Source: Riptortus pedestris (lineage: Eukaryota > Arthropoda > Insecta > Hemiptera > Alydidae). From it: a DNA stretch of 64,000 nt. Both the position numbers and the translations under genes were made by a program. The notes below the pieces were generated by a model. It was not told the origin of the DNA. It was given only the letters and a program-made list of their open reading frames with translations, and searched no databases. Position 1 is the first letter of the stretch. Each line of letters begins with the position of its first letter. Below, one piece after another: positions 21,886 through 33,767 of the stretch. The DNA lies in the NCBI GenBank assembly GCA_019009955.1, contig CM032233.1, positions 96,548,501-96,612,500 on the forward strand. The letters are read 5' to 3'.

Positions 21886-22503
21886 TCAACCGCAAAAAAA
21901 AACCGGACACTTCATTTTTGTCGTATTAAAAGCTAATTTTCAGCAATTTTCTTTATGTGGGTATTCTAGTTATTACAGAGAATTTAGAGTCTAAGTCCAT
22001 TGAACTAATCCCTTCAGGATTAGTAAACAATTAGATAAAACTCAGATTAGATTTATTTGTCGTGAAGTTGATCTATTCTAAACTGTAAGTAGTTTTTCGC
22101 ACATTTAAACATCTTTAATTATTAACCAAGCATTTTCTTTAATTAATGTTTTATTTTTATTTCGGTCCAGAATAATGGGTCTTTCAAACTTAGATGGAAG
22201 GCCGGAGCTTATGTTACATTGCCGAAACGCTTGGGGTAGCGAAGTCTACCATTCACTGTAATAAAAATGAAGAATAATTTTTTTTTTTTTAAATGTGTTA
22301 ATTTATCTTTTTTATTTTTTTTTATTTTGTATTTTTGTGTAAATAATCAATAAAAATTATTCACTTTTGGCAGATTTTGTTTAAATAACCTAAAGATTAA
22401 CCAATTATTTTAATTAAAAAGATTAATATACATATATATTAAGTGTTTAACAAAATTATAAGACTAAATCTAAGTGTCCGGTGTCTATTTTCCCCAACCC
22501 CAT
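21884..22503 (+). mobile_element. Internally deleted Tc1/mariner-type element
   Basis: Terminal inverted repeats are visible: CAACCGCAAAAAAAAACCGG then ACACTT at left, and AAGTGTCCGGTGTC, then TTTTCCCCAACC at right. Near 22190-22265 a remnant reads ...IAETLGVAKSTIH..., the helix-turn-helix of Tc1 transposases, with frameshifts. The catalytic domain is missing. The left end meets a TA tract; no TA duplicate is visible at right. Confidence 0.65.
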
Positions 22504-22734
22504 CCTCTAGAGGGAATGTTGACATTATTCCAGGTACTTATCGATTATCGGTAGGCCGCCTATTTAAAGACGATTATTAAATCATATTATAGAAAGCACT
22601 TTATTATTTAAAATAACACTTCTAGAATTAATTTTAATGACAGAGTGTATTTATAAATTAGAGTTAGTCTAAAACTGGGCGATGTCGCGGAGTTCCTACT
22701 TAATGGGGTCGTCCCCGGCCGTTGTCTGCCACAT

Positions 22735-22850
22735 GGGTATTCAAGTGGTGTAATAATAAACGATCACCAAGTGGTGATAATAAACATCAAACAGTGTTAA
22801 TAAACACTAAGTTCTGTTAATAAACTATCACTCAACAGAATGACTAAGTC
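22735..22850 (+). repeat. Degenerate short tandem array with TAATAAAC punctuation
   Basis: Four successive segments of about 20-26 nt each end in (T)TAATAAAC or TAATAATAAAC and carry CAAGTGGTG, CACCAAGTGGTGA, AAACAGTG or TTCTG in front. CACCAAGTGGTG is itself a short palindrome. Purpose unknown. Confidence 0.5.
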
Positions 22851-22926
22851 AAATATGAACAGACTAAAGCGATAACAATAACACCGAATAGCTATACGCG
22901 GTTTTTAACAAGTAAATAATAGGTTG

Positions 22927-23463
22927 TATAAAAAGTTCGTAGCGCTTATCAATATTTCAATTTAATCCTCTCTGTGTTTATAAAATCATGTTTACTTGGT
23001 CAATAACGTTTACGTATTCTAAAAAAAGGATAAGTTAAGGTTCTTTTATGCATCAGTTACAACCGAGAGCTTTAAGTGGTATGCTTGTTCAAAAAGTAGG
23101 AGAAAAAATTCATTTTTGTCATTTAATGATTTTTTTTTATTTCAAAAAAGGAAAATCCGCTGCTCAGACGGTTCGGCTGGGATGTGATCCCCCACCCACC
23201 ATATTCACCAGACCTTGCCCCAATAGATTTTCTCTTACTTTGGGTCCTTCAAAACTCTCTTAACGGGAAACACTTTAATACGCTCGAGGACTGCAAAACG
23301 CGCATAAAGGAGTTCATTGGAGGACGGAATTAGACAATTCCCTGAAAGATGGCAATATGTAATAGATCTATATGGGTCATATACAATTGATTAAAACTAT
23401 CTACAAGAATCTGAAGTTTTTATTGAAATCATGAAGAAAAAAACAATAGGAACTTGTTTTAAA
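22927..23463 (+). pseudogene. Internally deleted mariner transposase, copy 1
   Basis: The termini TATAAAAAGTTCGTAGCGC and the inverted AACAAGTTCC match mariner ends. Frame-broken sequence from 23160 encodes LRRFGWDVIPHPPYSPDLAP, then IDFLL, LNGKHFNTLEDCK and a stop before the final block. PYSPDLAP is the signature around the last aspartate of the DD34D catalytic triad. The first half of the transposase is missing. Copy 2 at 59468-60004 has the same length and the same missing part. Confidence 0.85.
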
Positions 23464-23649
23464 ACCCAATATTTTTCTGTAAACAATGAGTGGCCTTATG
23501 TTAATGATTGTGTTATTTATAAATTCTAGAAGTGTTATTTTAAATAATAAAGTGATTTTCTTTTAATTATGATTTAATAATCGTCTTTAATCCGGTGGTC
23601 TCCCGATAATCAAAAGTACCTTATTCCTCCATAAGAAATAAAAGTCTTT

Positions 23650-24300
23650 CAAGGAGGGCCTACGTAACCTAAGCAGATTCCCCCCACACTGGCGATCTCA
23701 TCTAGCCATATATTTTCTATTTATAAATCAAAATTCGATGTGTAATAGGGTGTGGTTTATTGTATTCTGAAAACAAGAAAATACTAATAACTTGCTTAAT
23801 TTTTTTGAGTCAAGAGAACATGTATAGAACTACAATTGTAGTGCTCCAACAGTTTCATAAGATTGATTCTATATGATTTTTTGATCCAACTCATAATAGC
23901 TGAGATATTTTGCCTTTTGAATTCCCCCTTTTCTTGGTCTGATTTCACCAACTAAGAAATATGATCTTCGGTGTTTAATAAATAACGGAGTTTAATAATT
24001 AATAATAAAAATAACGAGTATTGTACAGATCAAATAAACATTTTCGAGTCAATCTTAATTGATTATGTCATCAGGTTCGTTGGAAAAAATGGTAAATGAA
24101 GAAAGAAAAAATATTTGGTAACAATGAAGTTATTTCAACTTTCATGTTTTTAGCCTTCAGTAAACTCAGCCCCACATTTACTCATCTGATATTTACTTAG
24201 AAATAGAGAATATATAGTGAGATGAGATCACTAGTGTGTCTCACGACAGATCACGTGGTAAATCTGTTTAGTTTAGCCAGCCCCTGATTGAATGTGAAGG
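23650..24300. mobile_element. H1 T-type inverted pair
   Basis: A plus-oriented T-type end (CCTACGTAACCTAAGCAGAT, GGCGATCTCATC, ATATTTTCTATTTATAAAT) faces a minus-oriented one. The latter has GAAATAGAGAATATATAGTG, GAGATGAGATCACTAGTGTG, GTAAATCTGTTTAGTTTAGC and CAGCCCCTGATTG. The middle has AACTCATAATAGCTGAGATA and ATCAAATAAACATTTTCGAG. Neither hairpin nor microsatellite is present, so the pair behaves like an element with two 5' ends. Confidence 0.6.
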
Positions 24301-24559
24301 ATAAGGATCCATATTACAGTATTGTCTAGATGTTGATAGCACGATTGAAGCAAGAGCTTTGAAAACGAGATCTTAAGACGCGAAATGAGAATCGTTTTGC
24401 CCTGTTACTCTAGACAACGTAGTTCAAAACCTCGAGTCTCTAAGAATACATATTAAAAGACCTTTTTAGAGGTTTAATAGGATATTTGTTATTATTCTTA
24501 TTTCTATAATTTTCGTGTCCTTCTTGGCAGTAAAATAATGAATGAAAATAAAAGCTGAG
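24031..24559 (-). repeat. Right arm of the long inverted duplication
   Basis: The inverted partner of 18994-19485; see that entry for the shared blocks. The arms are about 4.5 kb apart and differ by scattered substitutions and small indels, for example a longer segment between GTGATCTCAT and the AGATTT box here. Confidence 0.8.
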
Positions 24560-24579
24560 AGCAAACAAGGAAGTAGGAA

Positions 24580-24765
24580 TAACTCACTTAATATTCAAGT
24601 TTAGAGAAAATGTATAGAACAATTGTTTTAGTAAATCCCCATTCCTACTCATCGGATTTATATTTCGAAATTCAGAATATATTGCGAAACGAGGTCACTA
24701 GCGTGTCAGACCATCAAATGGTAAATATGCTTAGTTTACAGAGCCCGGCGTAGCGGAGCTTTTTT
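24580..24765 (-). mobile_element. H1 T-type end
   Basis: AATATTCAAGTTTAGAGAAA, TAAATCCCCATTCCTACTCA, TCAGAATATATTG, GAGGTCACTAGCGTGT, then TAAATATGCTTAGTTTACAG AGCCC, an inverted T-type terminus. Truncated at its other side. Confidence 0.6.
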
Positions 24766-26177
24766 GTTGCACGTTAGATGCTTTCTTTTTATTATACCAT
24801 TTCACGTAAATTCTTCTCAGATTAATCAGATACATTCCAGAAGATTTATATCGATGGATGCAATACCATTATCGAAATTGTTCGTTTGAAGAATTTGATT
24901 TTCCCCATCCGTTTCCCTACGATTGGTTTTACCTATCCAGTTATTCTATAGATGAATTAAGCTGATATATAACATAATCTGGGAGTGAACCACTTGCTGG
25001 TAGATGCGATAACTAGCCTCCACGTGCTTTACTGCGGACCCTCCTTCTCAAACCCCGCAAGTTTACCATATTGTGCTTGAATAAGTAAGGGTCTCAAAAA
25101 GTCCGGGACATATCTATCGAACCATTAATAACCAATTAACAAGGATCGCTGAAGCAACATTTTTTTCTCTTGTACTTAACTCGCTGTCTGACCGTTAGAG
25201 TACGGGGGTAAAGACCATAAGCAATGCTGAACTAATGGATTTGCATTGCTAACTTGACGCCATCTACTAAGAAGGTTAAAGCTGCATGTTCATGTTGTAA
25301 GAATATTCGAAACCGATCCGGACTGATATAAAATGTTGTATTTTTCACCGTGCTGGACAAAAAATCCCGTCGCGCAGGGCTGCTTAAAAATGCAAATATC
25401 TCGCATAATGATCAACCAAGTGTTTATGGCCAGATCGCTTTTTCAGTGGACAAAAAGTCCTGGCTTTGACGAACAAAGCAAGAGGACCACAAGGAGTGCA
25501 GTAGTTTTTCATTGCTTCCTGCATGAGTATAACAACCAATAAAATCAACAGGCAAAAAAAGGCAATAGGGAACTCAACTCGAAGCAGTGATTGCTAGACT
25601 TGGAAAATCAGGTTTATTTCATTTAAGGGTAGTCCTCAAGAGTGGTTTTTATGCTAGAAAATTGCAAATACTAATAATGAAGTTATTCTATGGTAATTCA
25701 ACTTTCAAGTCAGATAACTAAAATTCTGCTTTTTAAATCATTTGTCTTTTTATGGCCTAAGAGGCGAAAAACACTGCTCCCTACTAAATTTACAACTATT
25801 TAATTCTAATTGAATGGTTGGGGAAATTCTAATTGAATTCTGAAGGCAAGATCCGGTCAGCTTCTTGTTGGATTGATGTATTTGCCAAAACGGGGTATAA
25901 GCTATTCAACTTACCACATAACAAGCACCTATTAGGAAAAAACAAATTAACTTTTATAGTGTTGAAAGTGAACCAAATTCAAAATAAGAGGGGATGGGAT
26001 GATAGGACTTCCTATGTAGTACAGCTATAATATTGTACTATCTACAAGCTACACCTGGTCATTGGCCCCACGAAGAAGTTAACCTGATTCTCTTGGGAAC
26101 GAACAAGTGAATCAGAGGTTTACAAGGACATAAAGTGGTATTCCTTTGCCTTCTGCATCACAACATCCACCATTAAA
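24766..26177. other. No gene; one tiny H1 deletion derivative
   Basis: At 25362-25403, CCCGTCGCGCAGGGCTGCTT is joined directly to AAAATGCAAATATCTCG. This is an H1 5' end fused to the body with about 100 bp or more removed. The rest, including 60-70-residue frames at 25333-25542 and 25833-26030, shows nothing recognisable. Confidence 0.45.
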
Positions 26178-26400
26178 GGCGGCATGATGAAAATTCCATT
26201 AGCACCAATAAAGGCATGAGTGAAGAAAATTACACTCTAGGCTTGAGTTGTTAGATAACCATCCCTCCGTAGCCTGTAGCCTGCATAAGCTGACTAATGA
26301 TAAGTATTAGCCAGGATGAGAATCCATACTACAATTTTAATCAAACTTTTAGTCTTGCCTTGAAAGGTTGTAAGTGAGAATTTAAACAAGAAGGGAGAGT
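26178..26400. repeat. Interspersed repeat family D, copy 2
   Basis: Partner of 11850-12060: ATGAAAATTCCATTAGCACC, AATAAAGGCATGAG, GAGTTGTTAGATAACC, CGTAGCCTGTAGCCTGCATA, and GAATTTAAACAAGAAG at the end. Same orientation. Unknown family. Confidence 0.6.
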
Positions 26401-26738
26401 GCAGTACAAAAGTGCCCATAAAATCATAGGAAGAATAATAATATTGACGGCAATGCATATAAAACAAGCCTACAAAATATTAGTTTCTGAGACCAGAGAG
26501 ATTTTTGATGCCTTCGAATATCAGCTCGTAATTGCCCCTACACTTGAACTGTACGATATTTATTTTGGATTACTTTAAAAACCTTGGAGATTATTAGCAG
26601 CCATTTGCCAGCTTCCTCCAACAGTGCATATCATGGGCGATTGCATTTCCGTCTACTACGTTTAACTCCGTACCATCTTCATTCTGTCTATCCATCTCAT
26701 CTTCAGTCTTCCTCGTGGCCACCACTGTCGCATTCATT
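26401..26738. other. No gene recognised
   Basis: Nothing identifiable between the family D repeat and the H1 copy that follows. Confidence 0.4.
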
Positions 26739-27377
26739 TTTAGCAGATTTCCCCTAAGGGAAATCAGCTATTGAGGTCGTACTCATGACGCGATTTTCGA
26801 CATTTTTCTTCAAATGTCCATCGATCCTACCCAGGAGATGACGAAAATAAGGTCCGTTCAAAACTGTGTGTGTATATATATTTGTCTGTTACCGCCTGTT
26901 ACCGGTCGTAATTTTTGCCTTATCGTCACCAAACTTGATAATCGTGATATTGATAATCGTTTTAACCAAAAAGAAAGATCAAGTTCATTAACGGCGGAAA
27001 TCGGACGAGGAGGAGGGGGGTGTTAGGGGGTGCTTTATTTCGAAAATTCTTAATATCTCCGTTATTATGCGTCGGATCGAAGAATTGTATAGAACCAATC
27101 TTATTGAAAATGTAATGTTCTATAAATGTTGTTATGTACATTTGTTTAAAAGCTTGATTATTAACTGAGATATTTGCATTTTTTAGTTTTCGGTCTTCAG
27201 TAAAGCGCCATTCCTACTCTTCTCATATTAAAAATATTCCATTATGTTATGAAGCAATTTATTTGAAGCTTAAATACCAAATATTGTTCTCATTGAACTT
27301 TTAAGTTTTGAGATAAATGCAAATAGGTGGCGTACGTGGGAAATCTGCTTAGTTAACGCAGCCCCTGCGTGACGGAC
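26739..27377 (-). mobile_element. H1 element, M-type, full length
   Basis: A minus-oriented complete copy of about 640 bp. The 3' terminus is TTAGCAGATTTCCCCTAAGG GAAATC, then AGCTATTGAGGTCGTACTCA. The microsatellite has shrunk to TGTGTGTATATATA (26864-26881). The body has GTTCATTAACGGCGGAAATC and ATATCTCCGTTATTATGCG, and the M-specific GAGATAAATGCAAATAGGTG. The 5' terminus is GCAGCCCCTGCGTGACGGAC. Confidence 0.85.
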
Positions 27378-27539
27378 TTTTTCTTGTATAGGGAGCCGGT
27401 TGGTTTACTTCTTGCCACATGTCCCTCTCATTGTAACCACTTAGCTTTCATATCATGCGAAATCGACTGTGTCGTTGCAGATATAATTCTTTTGCTTTCC
27501 TACTCCAGAGTACTACACTACCATCCCAATTTGGGCCCA

Positions 27540-27895
27540 CTACGGCTCTAAGAACATTGCCCTAAAACCTTCAACCTTGGTTCCAGGGTGTTCGTCTAGG
27601 ACAATCTCTGACATCCATACATCTGTACAGGCTTGATAATGGAGTTATAGACCCTTAGTTTCAAGGTTCGCATGGTTTTACATGATCTAGGTACTCGAGA
27701 AACAAAGAAGAAAGCGCGGTTGGAACTAGTTGTTTGGCAGTCGATTTCAGTGAACTGGTCGATATGATAGTGATTAGTATTGCTCCGAGGTATTTGAAGT
27801 TTTCTTCTTTTGGAGAGGATAGGTCCTCCGTGTTCAAGCTGCTTTCAGGATGTAGGTTGCGGCTTACTACCTTTTATTTTGTACATTCACCTGTA
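27540..27895 (-). pseudogene. Non-LTR retrotransposon RT relic
   Basis: The minus strand gives, across one or two frameshifts, ENFKYLGAIL, SNRAFFFVSRVPRSCKTMRT, LKLRVYNSIIKPV and MYGCQ. The pattern FKYLG...A-F/L-K-LRVYN-I-KPV-YGC is the region after the catalytic core in several LINE clades. It is clearly dead (stops and frame changes). It differs from the Jockey-like relics elsewhere in the window. Confidence 0.7.
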
Positions 27896-27922
27896 GGAGA
27901 TGTTCTAATTTAAAATTACAAA

Positions 27923-27954
<32 letters not shown>

Positions 27955-29500
27955 GATGTCGAGATGAAAAGAAAATTACGGACTATTGCTAGGCTTCGGA
28001 AAGAATTAATAACTCTACTGCTCGTAGTCTGCTCAAAGGCTAATGAAATTATGAAATAACGTTTTCATAAGAATAAATAGCCATTTTTTTCCAATAGCAA
28101 GAACGAGAAGAAAAAAATATTATAGAAAATAATGAAAAATAAAAAAAAAGTAGGAAATGTATGTCTCGAAGAATTCATTATTTTAATAGTTCTAGGTTTA
28201 AGTTTTTAGTATTAAGCTATTAAGTAGTAGTCAATGCATAAATTGAAATTGAGCAATTTTATGGCGAACATATTATAGAAGTTTTCTATTTAAGAATATG
28301 TAAATAAATTAATTGACATAAATTTAACAACGTTATTAAAAAAACAAAAAAAAACAAAAGTATTTGACATATCCTGCAATATTTTTTTAAACATTTAATG
28401 GTAATAAATGCATTTCATTTCATTAAACTTAGAGTTGTTTATTATTCTTATTATAAAATTTGAGTGCATTTTTGAGTGAATCTTGTGTGTAAGTCTCTAA
28501 AGCGGTATTAAAATTTACACTATATTAATAATTTTTCAGACGTAAGTATAATGTAAGGTTGATCACAAATAAAAATCATGAAAATTTGTATCCTGATCAC
28601 TTTCCAATTAAATGAAAATTTGGATTGAGTTTTTAAATGGTTTTAAGTATAAACGATTCGAATATAAGCACTCATTAAACCTTATCTGATGATGTTTTAT
28701 GAAAATAGTTATTTTTCTAGACTTAATACAGCTTTTAGAAGTGTCAGTTACCGAGAGGGATATAAATGTAATCACCGCCCATTTTTAAAATCTAAATAAA
28801 GTCATTTTTACGTAAACTGTTATATTACCAGAGAAGCGTGAATTAATTAGAACTTTTCGATTGTTTAATATATATACTAATGAGTTTAAGCAACGCAATA
28901 CTGAATTCACACGATAAGTGGGATGTTGCACTGAGGAAAATACAGTAAATAGCTTTATTTATAAACATATTTCCAGTGACATTTTGAATTTAGTGAAATT
29001 ACTTTGCACTTAATATATTATTATGTATACAGTGCTCATATAATGTGTGCTCAGGTCGGCATCTGATGGGGGAAAGAAATTTTTATTGTAAGATGATAAT
29101 TCATAATGATGAAAACCATCAAGGATTACGATCTCTTAATGTTTATTCTTTGAAGCTGTGCAATAGTACAAAGATTATCCGTAGTTCTCAGAGGGCTATA
29201 AAGGTAGGACATAAAAGTTTTTACTCAGACAGTAAATGGAAATAGAAAGGGTATAGCCTTGTGATGACACCCATTATTCGGTCTAAATACTTCCCGAGAT
29301 AACACAGCTATGCTATTGATGAATACTATTCATGATTTATATTGCCCTATAAACGCCACTGTGGCAGGAGCCATCAGAGGAAGTCATTAGAAACTCATTT
29401 TCGTATTTTCTTCAAGATACTAAAATATTTCACAGATACGCTGAAGCTGTAAATACAAGATAATAAATACTGTGCATAGTGAAGCCTGTCAGAAAAAAAA
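27896..29500. other. No gene; poly-A tract and very AT-rich DNA
   Basis: A 26-nt A-run lies at 27928-27953. ATGCATTTCATTTCATT near 28408 looks like a LINE-type tail without an identifiable body. AAATACTGTGCATAGTGAAG at 29463 resembles part of the Helitron 3' region near 55390. No open frame carries a recognisable motif. Confidence 0.45.
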
Positions 29501-30312
29501 GTCCGTCACGCAGGGGCTGCGTAAACCAAGCAGATTTCCCACGCGAAGGTTTACAATAGATAAAACTACATACTGGAAACACCGCCGTGTATGCTAAGTG
29601 AATAAATAAAACGTTAATGAGAAATCTTTTAGTCAATGTACAAGTTAGTAAACTCTAAAAAGGAAAGCGTCTGAATTTTCTAATCTAACAGGCCAGCCAA
29701 CCTCGCAGCGCTGAATAGATAGATAGAAATCTTCTAGACCGGAAAGAAAAAAAATTAATGAAATATATCGGAATATAACGTATTAATTTTATTGAAAACT
29801 ACTATACTAAAGCTAGTGTTGTAATTTATACTGAGTCAGAATATTTTTTATGTCAATCACTCTAATTTTAGTAATACAAGAACAAAATGAAAAGTTTCAA
29901 TGAAAACAATATTTGGTATTTAACTTTGGAATGAAGTAGTTCATGATATAACCCCTTATTATTAATAAGACATGAGTAGGAGTGGGGGTTTGCTGAAGGC
30001 TGAAAACTGAAAAATACAAATATCTCGGTTAATATTCAAGATAGAGAATAAATGAATATAACAATATTTATAGTAGTACGTTTAATTTGCAATAAGATTG
30101 GTTTTACGTAATTTTTTGATCCGATGTATAGTAACGGAGATATTCAAGTCTGATTTCAGCGATTAACGAACTTAACCTGTAGTTTTACATGAAACGCTTA
30201 TATATTGGTGATGATCAAACAAATATTGCGACTATTAGAGCGGTAACAGAAAAGTACGTATATATATATATAAAATTTTGAATGGACCTCCTTTTCGTAA
30301 CAAAAACGTTAG
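29501..30312 (+). mobile_element. H1 element, L-type, 3' end missing
   Basis: The 5' terminus GTCCGTCACGCAGGGGCTGC follows an A-run. The L block is present (AAACTACATACTGGAAACAC, GAAAGAAAAAAAATTAATG, TATTAATTTTATTG). The body has ACAAATATCTCGGTTAATAT and CCGATGTATAGTAACGGAGA. The C-run block is deleted. GCGACTATTAGAGCGGTAAC, a short TA tract (30258-30271) and GAATGGACCTCCTTTTCGT follow, and the copy breaks there. Confidence 0.8.
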
Positions 30313-30371
30313 ACATCGAGATTGTTAAGGGTAAAATAAAAATTGCAACCGCTAGAGTGGCAACAATCATA

Positions 30372-30544
30372 TATTTTAAAATACTCATCAGGAAAATCAC
30401 CTATTGAGGTTGTACTCATGACGCGATTTTCGAAACTTTTTCTTCAAATATCCATCGATCCTACCTAGTAGATGACGAAAATGAAGTTCGTTCGAAATTA
30501 TATACATAAATCTCACTCTCTCTCCCTATTTCTCTCTCTCTCTT

Positions 30545-30609
<65 letters not shown>

Positions 30610-30976
30610 CTGTTAGCGCGGTAGTGGTCGCAATTTTTATCTTATCGTTGCCAAACTTCATATGTAAAAAGAAAGTTAAGTTAACGGCTGAAATGTTATT
30701 ATGAGTCGTATTGAAAACTTATATAGAATCTATCTTATTATAAAAGTAATGATCTATATATGCACTTTTATTCTCTGACTTCAATATTCACTGAGATATT
30801 CGATTTTTTTAGTTTTCAGTATTCAGTAAACCCTCACTCCTTCTAATGTCACAGAAACAATACTCTGTTATATAATTAAACACTTTATTTTAAACTTAAA
30901 TACCAAATGATCTCATTTAACTTTTACTTTTTAAGATAAATGCAAATAGGTTGGAAATCTGCTTACTTAACCCAGC
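30372..30976 (-). mobile_element. H1 element, M-type, worn ends
   Basis: The minus-oriented 3' end is worn (CATCAGGAAAATCACC), then CTATTGAGGTTGTACTCATG. CT-rich and TA microsatellites lie at about 30518-30604. GCGGTAGTGGTCGCAATTTT and GTTAACGGCTGAAATG follow, then a deletion, then CAATATTCACTGAGATATTC and the M block. The copy ends GGAAATCTGCTTACTTAACC, with the outermost 5' bases lost. Confidence 0.7.
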
Positions 30977-30978
30977 TT

Positions 30979-31973
30979 TTAGCAGATTTCCCTTGCCGGA
31001 AATCAGCTATTGAGGGGTCGTACTCATTACGCGATTTTCGAAATTTTTCTTCAAATGTCCATCGATCCTACCAAGGAGGTGACGAAAATGAGGTCCGTTC
31101 AAAACCGTACGAAACTCAATATTTAGCCTTTTTAGTAAAAAGATAGGTCAAGTTCGTTAACGGCTGATATCGGACCAGTGGAAGGAGGGAGGGTTTACAG
31201 GGGGGTGGGGTTCAAAAATTCGAAGTATCTCCGTTACTATACGTCGTATCGAAAAATTGTATGACACCAATCGTATTGCAAATTGAATGTACTATAATTA
31301 TTGTTATAAGCATTTATTCTCTATCTTGAATATTAACCGAGATATTTGCATTTTTCAGCTTACAGCCTTCAGCAAACCCCTACTTCTACTCATGTTACAT
31401 GAACAACACTCTATTATATAATAAACCACATTATTTGAAGCTTAAATACCATACATTGTTTTCAAGAGACCTTTATTATAAGTACCAGTTTTTGTTGTTT
31501 TCCTATAATTTTGTTTTCATTTTACATTGTGAAACTTTGAGCCAAATCGCCAAGATGCGGGTGCTCCTATATAAATAAATAAAAATAAATAATATTATAC
31601 GGGATAAATACAAATATGTTATGGTCACCCCCCCTTCCCCTTCTTAAGTTCTTGGACTACTAAAATTTGATTGGTTGAGATAAAAATTATTCTCGTCCAT
31701 TATAAATTACTGTCTTAGATATAGTAAATGTTTTAATTAAAATTAATATGTTATATTCTGATATATTTCAATAATTGTTTTTCTTTCCTGTGAGAAGTTG
31801 GGACACCTGTTTGCTTACGTTTCATGCGCCGTCTGGAGATTCTTATTACCGTTTGTATTTATTCACTTGATGTTGGCTGACGTTGCTATTGTGTTACCAG
31901 TATGTAGGTTTATCTATTTTTAAACAGCACACGAGAAATCTGCTTAGTTTACGCGGCCCCTGAATGACGGACT
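30979..31973 (-). mobile_element. H1 element, L-type, full length
   Basis: The minus-oriented 3' terminus TTAGCAGATTTCCCTTGCCG directly follows the previous copy. The TA tract and its left flank are deleted (CAAAACCGTACGAAACTCAA). The L block is complete: CTTAGATATAGTAAATGTTT, CCGTTTGTATTTATTCAC, TTGTGTTACCAGTATGTAGG. The 5' terminus is GCGGCCCCTGAATGACGGAC. A short retroposon tail is inserted at 31481-31591. Confidence 0.8.
31481..31591 (+). mobile_element. Short retroposon 3' end inserted in H1
   Basis: About 110 bp interrupting the L block of the surrounding H1. It ends ATAAATAAATAAAAATAAAT and is flanked by TTTATTATA at left and ATATTATA at right, consistent with a target duplication of about 8 bp. 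The body (AGCCAAATCGCCAAGATGCG) is not recognised. Confidence 0.55.
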
Positions 31974-32894
31974 TTATTTACATTTCATGTAACCATGAAA
32001 CCTTAGAAATAACTTTTTATATAGCAAGGGCAGTCTTGAGTTCGTTTCTCACACAATGACGTGCCAGGAAAATAAGGAGGAATGAAACGAAATTATATTA
32101 AGCGTTGTCAGATTGAGAGGGAGCCTTCGCGTAATGAGATTAATTGGCACCTTATATTTGTATTATTTATCATAATTATGCGATGATATGGTTATCCCTA
32201 AATATATGCATATAGGAGATATTCCTTTAATTACTTGTGATGGACGATCTGTGGAGCTGCTACGCCTCAGGCTCTCATTCGCCATTGCTCTGCCCAATAA
32301 CCAATCAGCGGACCCAATAACTCACACTAATTGTCCTATCAGCGTTGATTAGTTACTGTATAAACTCAATTTAATCCATAGCTACCGCACTAACTTCTAT
32401 AAATATACAATTAACAAGGGAATACTGTACTTGTATCATAGATCCTCTCTCACCTAGCTGTATCTAACCATATCTTGGGCCGATGTTTATGATAATTCGT
32501 GCTGTTTATTTAAGGATTACTGATATTTTACTAATCATCCGTTTTCATAGAAGAGCCATGCTTTGAACAAAGGAAATTTCGTAGCTTTCCAAGGAATTCT
32601 AAAATTGGCTGGACGATTTTCACTGATTTGATTTTCACTACAATTTCCTGAATATACAATGCATTCAGGAATTCTAAATTTGACAAGACTCTAATTAGAG
32701 CCAGAAAATAAAATTTTCTCTTTTTCTGCAACGTTTTGCTATATAACGGTATTCAAGTCTGATTTATACAACTACTCATAAATGCCTTATTGTAATCAAA
32801 AATGTTTAAGAAACCTAATAACTTGCGTAACTTAATCAAAATCTCAGAAACAACACTAAGTTTTTATATTATAATATATAATATATATTATAAT
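31974..32894. other. No gene recognised
   Basis: Unassigned AT-rich DNA, with two CCAAT/CCAATCAGC motifs near 32298-32310 that may be coincidental. Confidence 0.4.
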
Positions 32895-33025
32895 ATATAT
32901 ATGTCTGTTACCACTTAGCGGTCGCAATTTCATGTTACAATTAAATTTACTTAAATCTTGTATATACATTTATTCTGTATCTTGAATATTAATATTTGCA
33001 TTTTTTCCTATAGCCTTTATCTTGC
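32895..33025 (-). mobile_element. H1 internal fragment
   Basis: TATATGTCTGTTACCACTTA GCGGTCGCAATTT followed by a large deletion, then TATACATTTATTCTGTATCT and GAATATTAATATTTGCAT. Both termini are missing. Confidence 0.6.
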
Positions 33026-33088
33026 TGAGTTATAATGAATGCTCTTTGTCATTTTAGCTCAGAAGGGAGGTTAGTGAGCCTACAAATT

Positions 33089-33761
33089 CTGAAACTTTGT
33101 GTGCAAGTAGAGCAGTTCATCCGTAACACAAAACTATTTTTTGTTAGTGCGGAACGGCGATTTCAAGGGGCAAAATCACCTCTTGAAAAAAATCTGTTTT
33201 TATATTTATGGGCGAATATCGTTTAAATGGCAGTACATATAAAAAAAAAAGTTTCAAATGATAGTTTCATCGTTTTCAATGTACTTAAAACCAGTGCAAT
33301 CGGATTTCAATATGTAATTTTATGATTCCGAAGAAGCAATTGTCGTCATAAGTAGCGAGTCATGAAGTAATGAATTAGGTGTGTGCATACACCTACAATG
33401 AATGTATTTTCAGTTTATTTTTGAAAAATGTGATCGGAAAGCAACTTTATCATATATGGTTGAATTTGCCATTAAATATCCTATATGATTCATTATAAAA
33501 CAAATTTTAAAAACCAAGGGGAGGAATTTTTTTGGAAAAATTTGACATTTAAAAAAATGTAATTGCATAGTTTTAATGTCCATTTAAAACCAAAAAACTA
33601 GCATTTGAAAAAAATGTTATGTCTATTGAAGTTTTAACAATATTCGCTCAGAAATATGAAAACCGATTTTTTTTTCAATAGGTGATTTTACGGCTTTCCT
33701 CACGAACAAAAAATAGTTTTGTGTTACCGATCAACTACTCTAGTTCCACACAATGTTTCAG
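33089..33761. mobile_element. Foldback element with arms of about 220 bp
   Basis: Left arm 33089-33310 and right arm 33530-33761 are inverted repeats. CTGAAACTTTGTGTGCAAGT pairs with the right-end ACACAATGTTTCAG region, and CACAAAACTATTTTTTGTT occurs in both. AAAATCACCT.TTGAAAAAAA and GCGAATAT.GTT also pair. The 63-residue frame 33035-33226 is part of the arm. A right-arm-only copy lies at 42760-42892. The right end touches the H1 copy at 33768. Confidence 0.75.
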
Positions 33762-33767
33762 TTTTTT

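Larger units (their letters stand above)
22533..23620. mobile_element. DNA element with TIRs of about 110 bp, hosting a mariner
   Basis: The left TIR (22533-22645) and right TIR (23510-23620, inverted) share GGTACTT, GATTATCGG, TTAAAGACGATTATTAAATC, CACTTTATTATTTAAAATAA and CACTTCTAGAAT. Between them lie a spacer with small hairpins (22735-22850) and a deleted mariner (22927-23463). No transposase of its own is visible, so it is probably a non-autonomous element; its superfamily is not determined. Confidence 0.7.

Noticed and set aside
22190..22265. Intact Tc1 transposase start
   Set aside because: The helix-turn-helix remnant is frameshifted and nothing of the catalytic domain follows.
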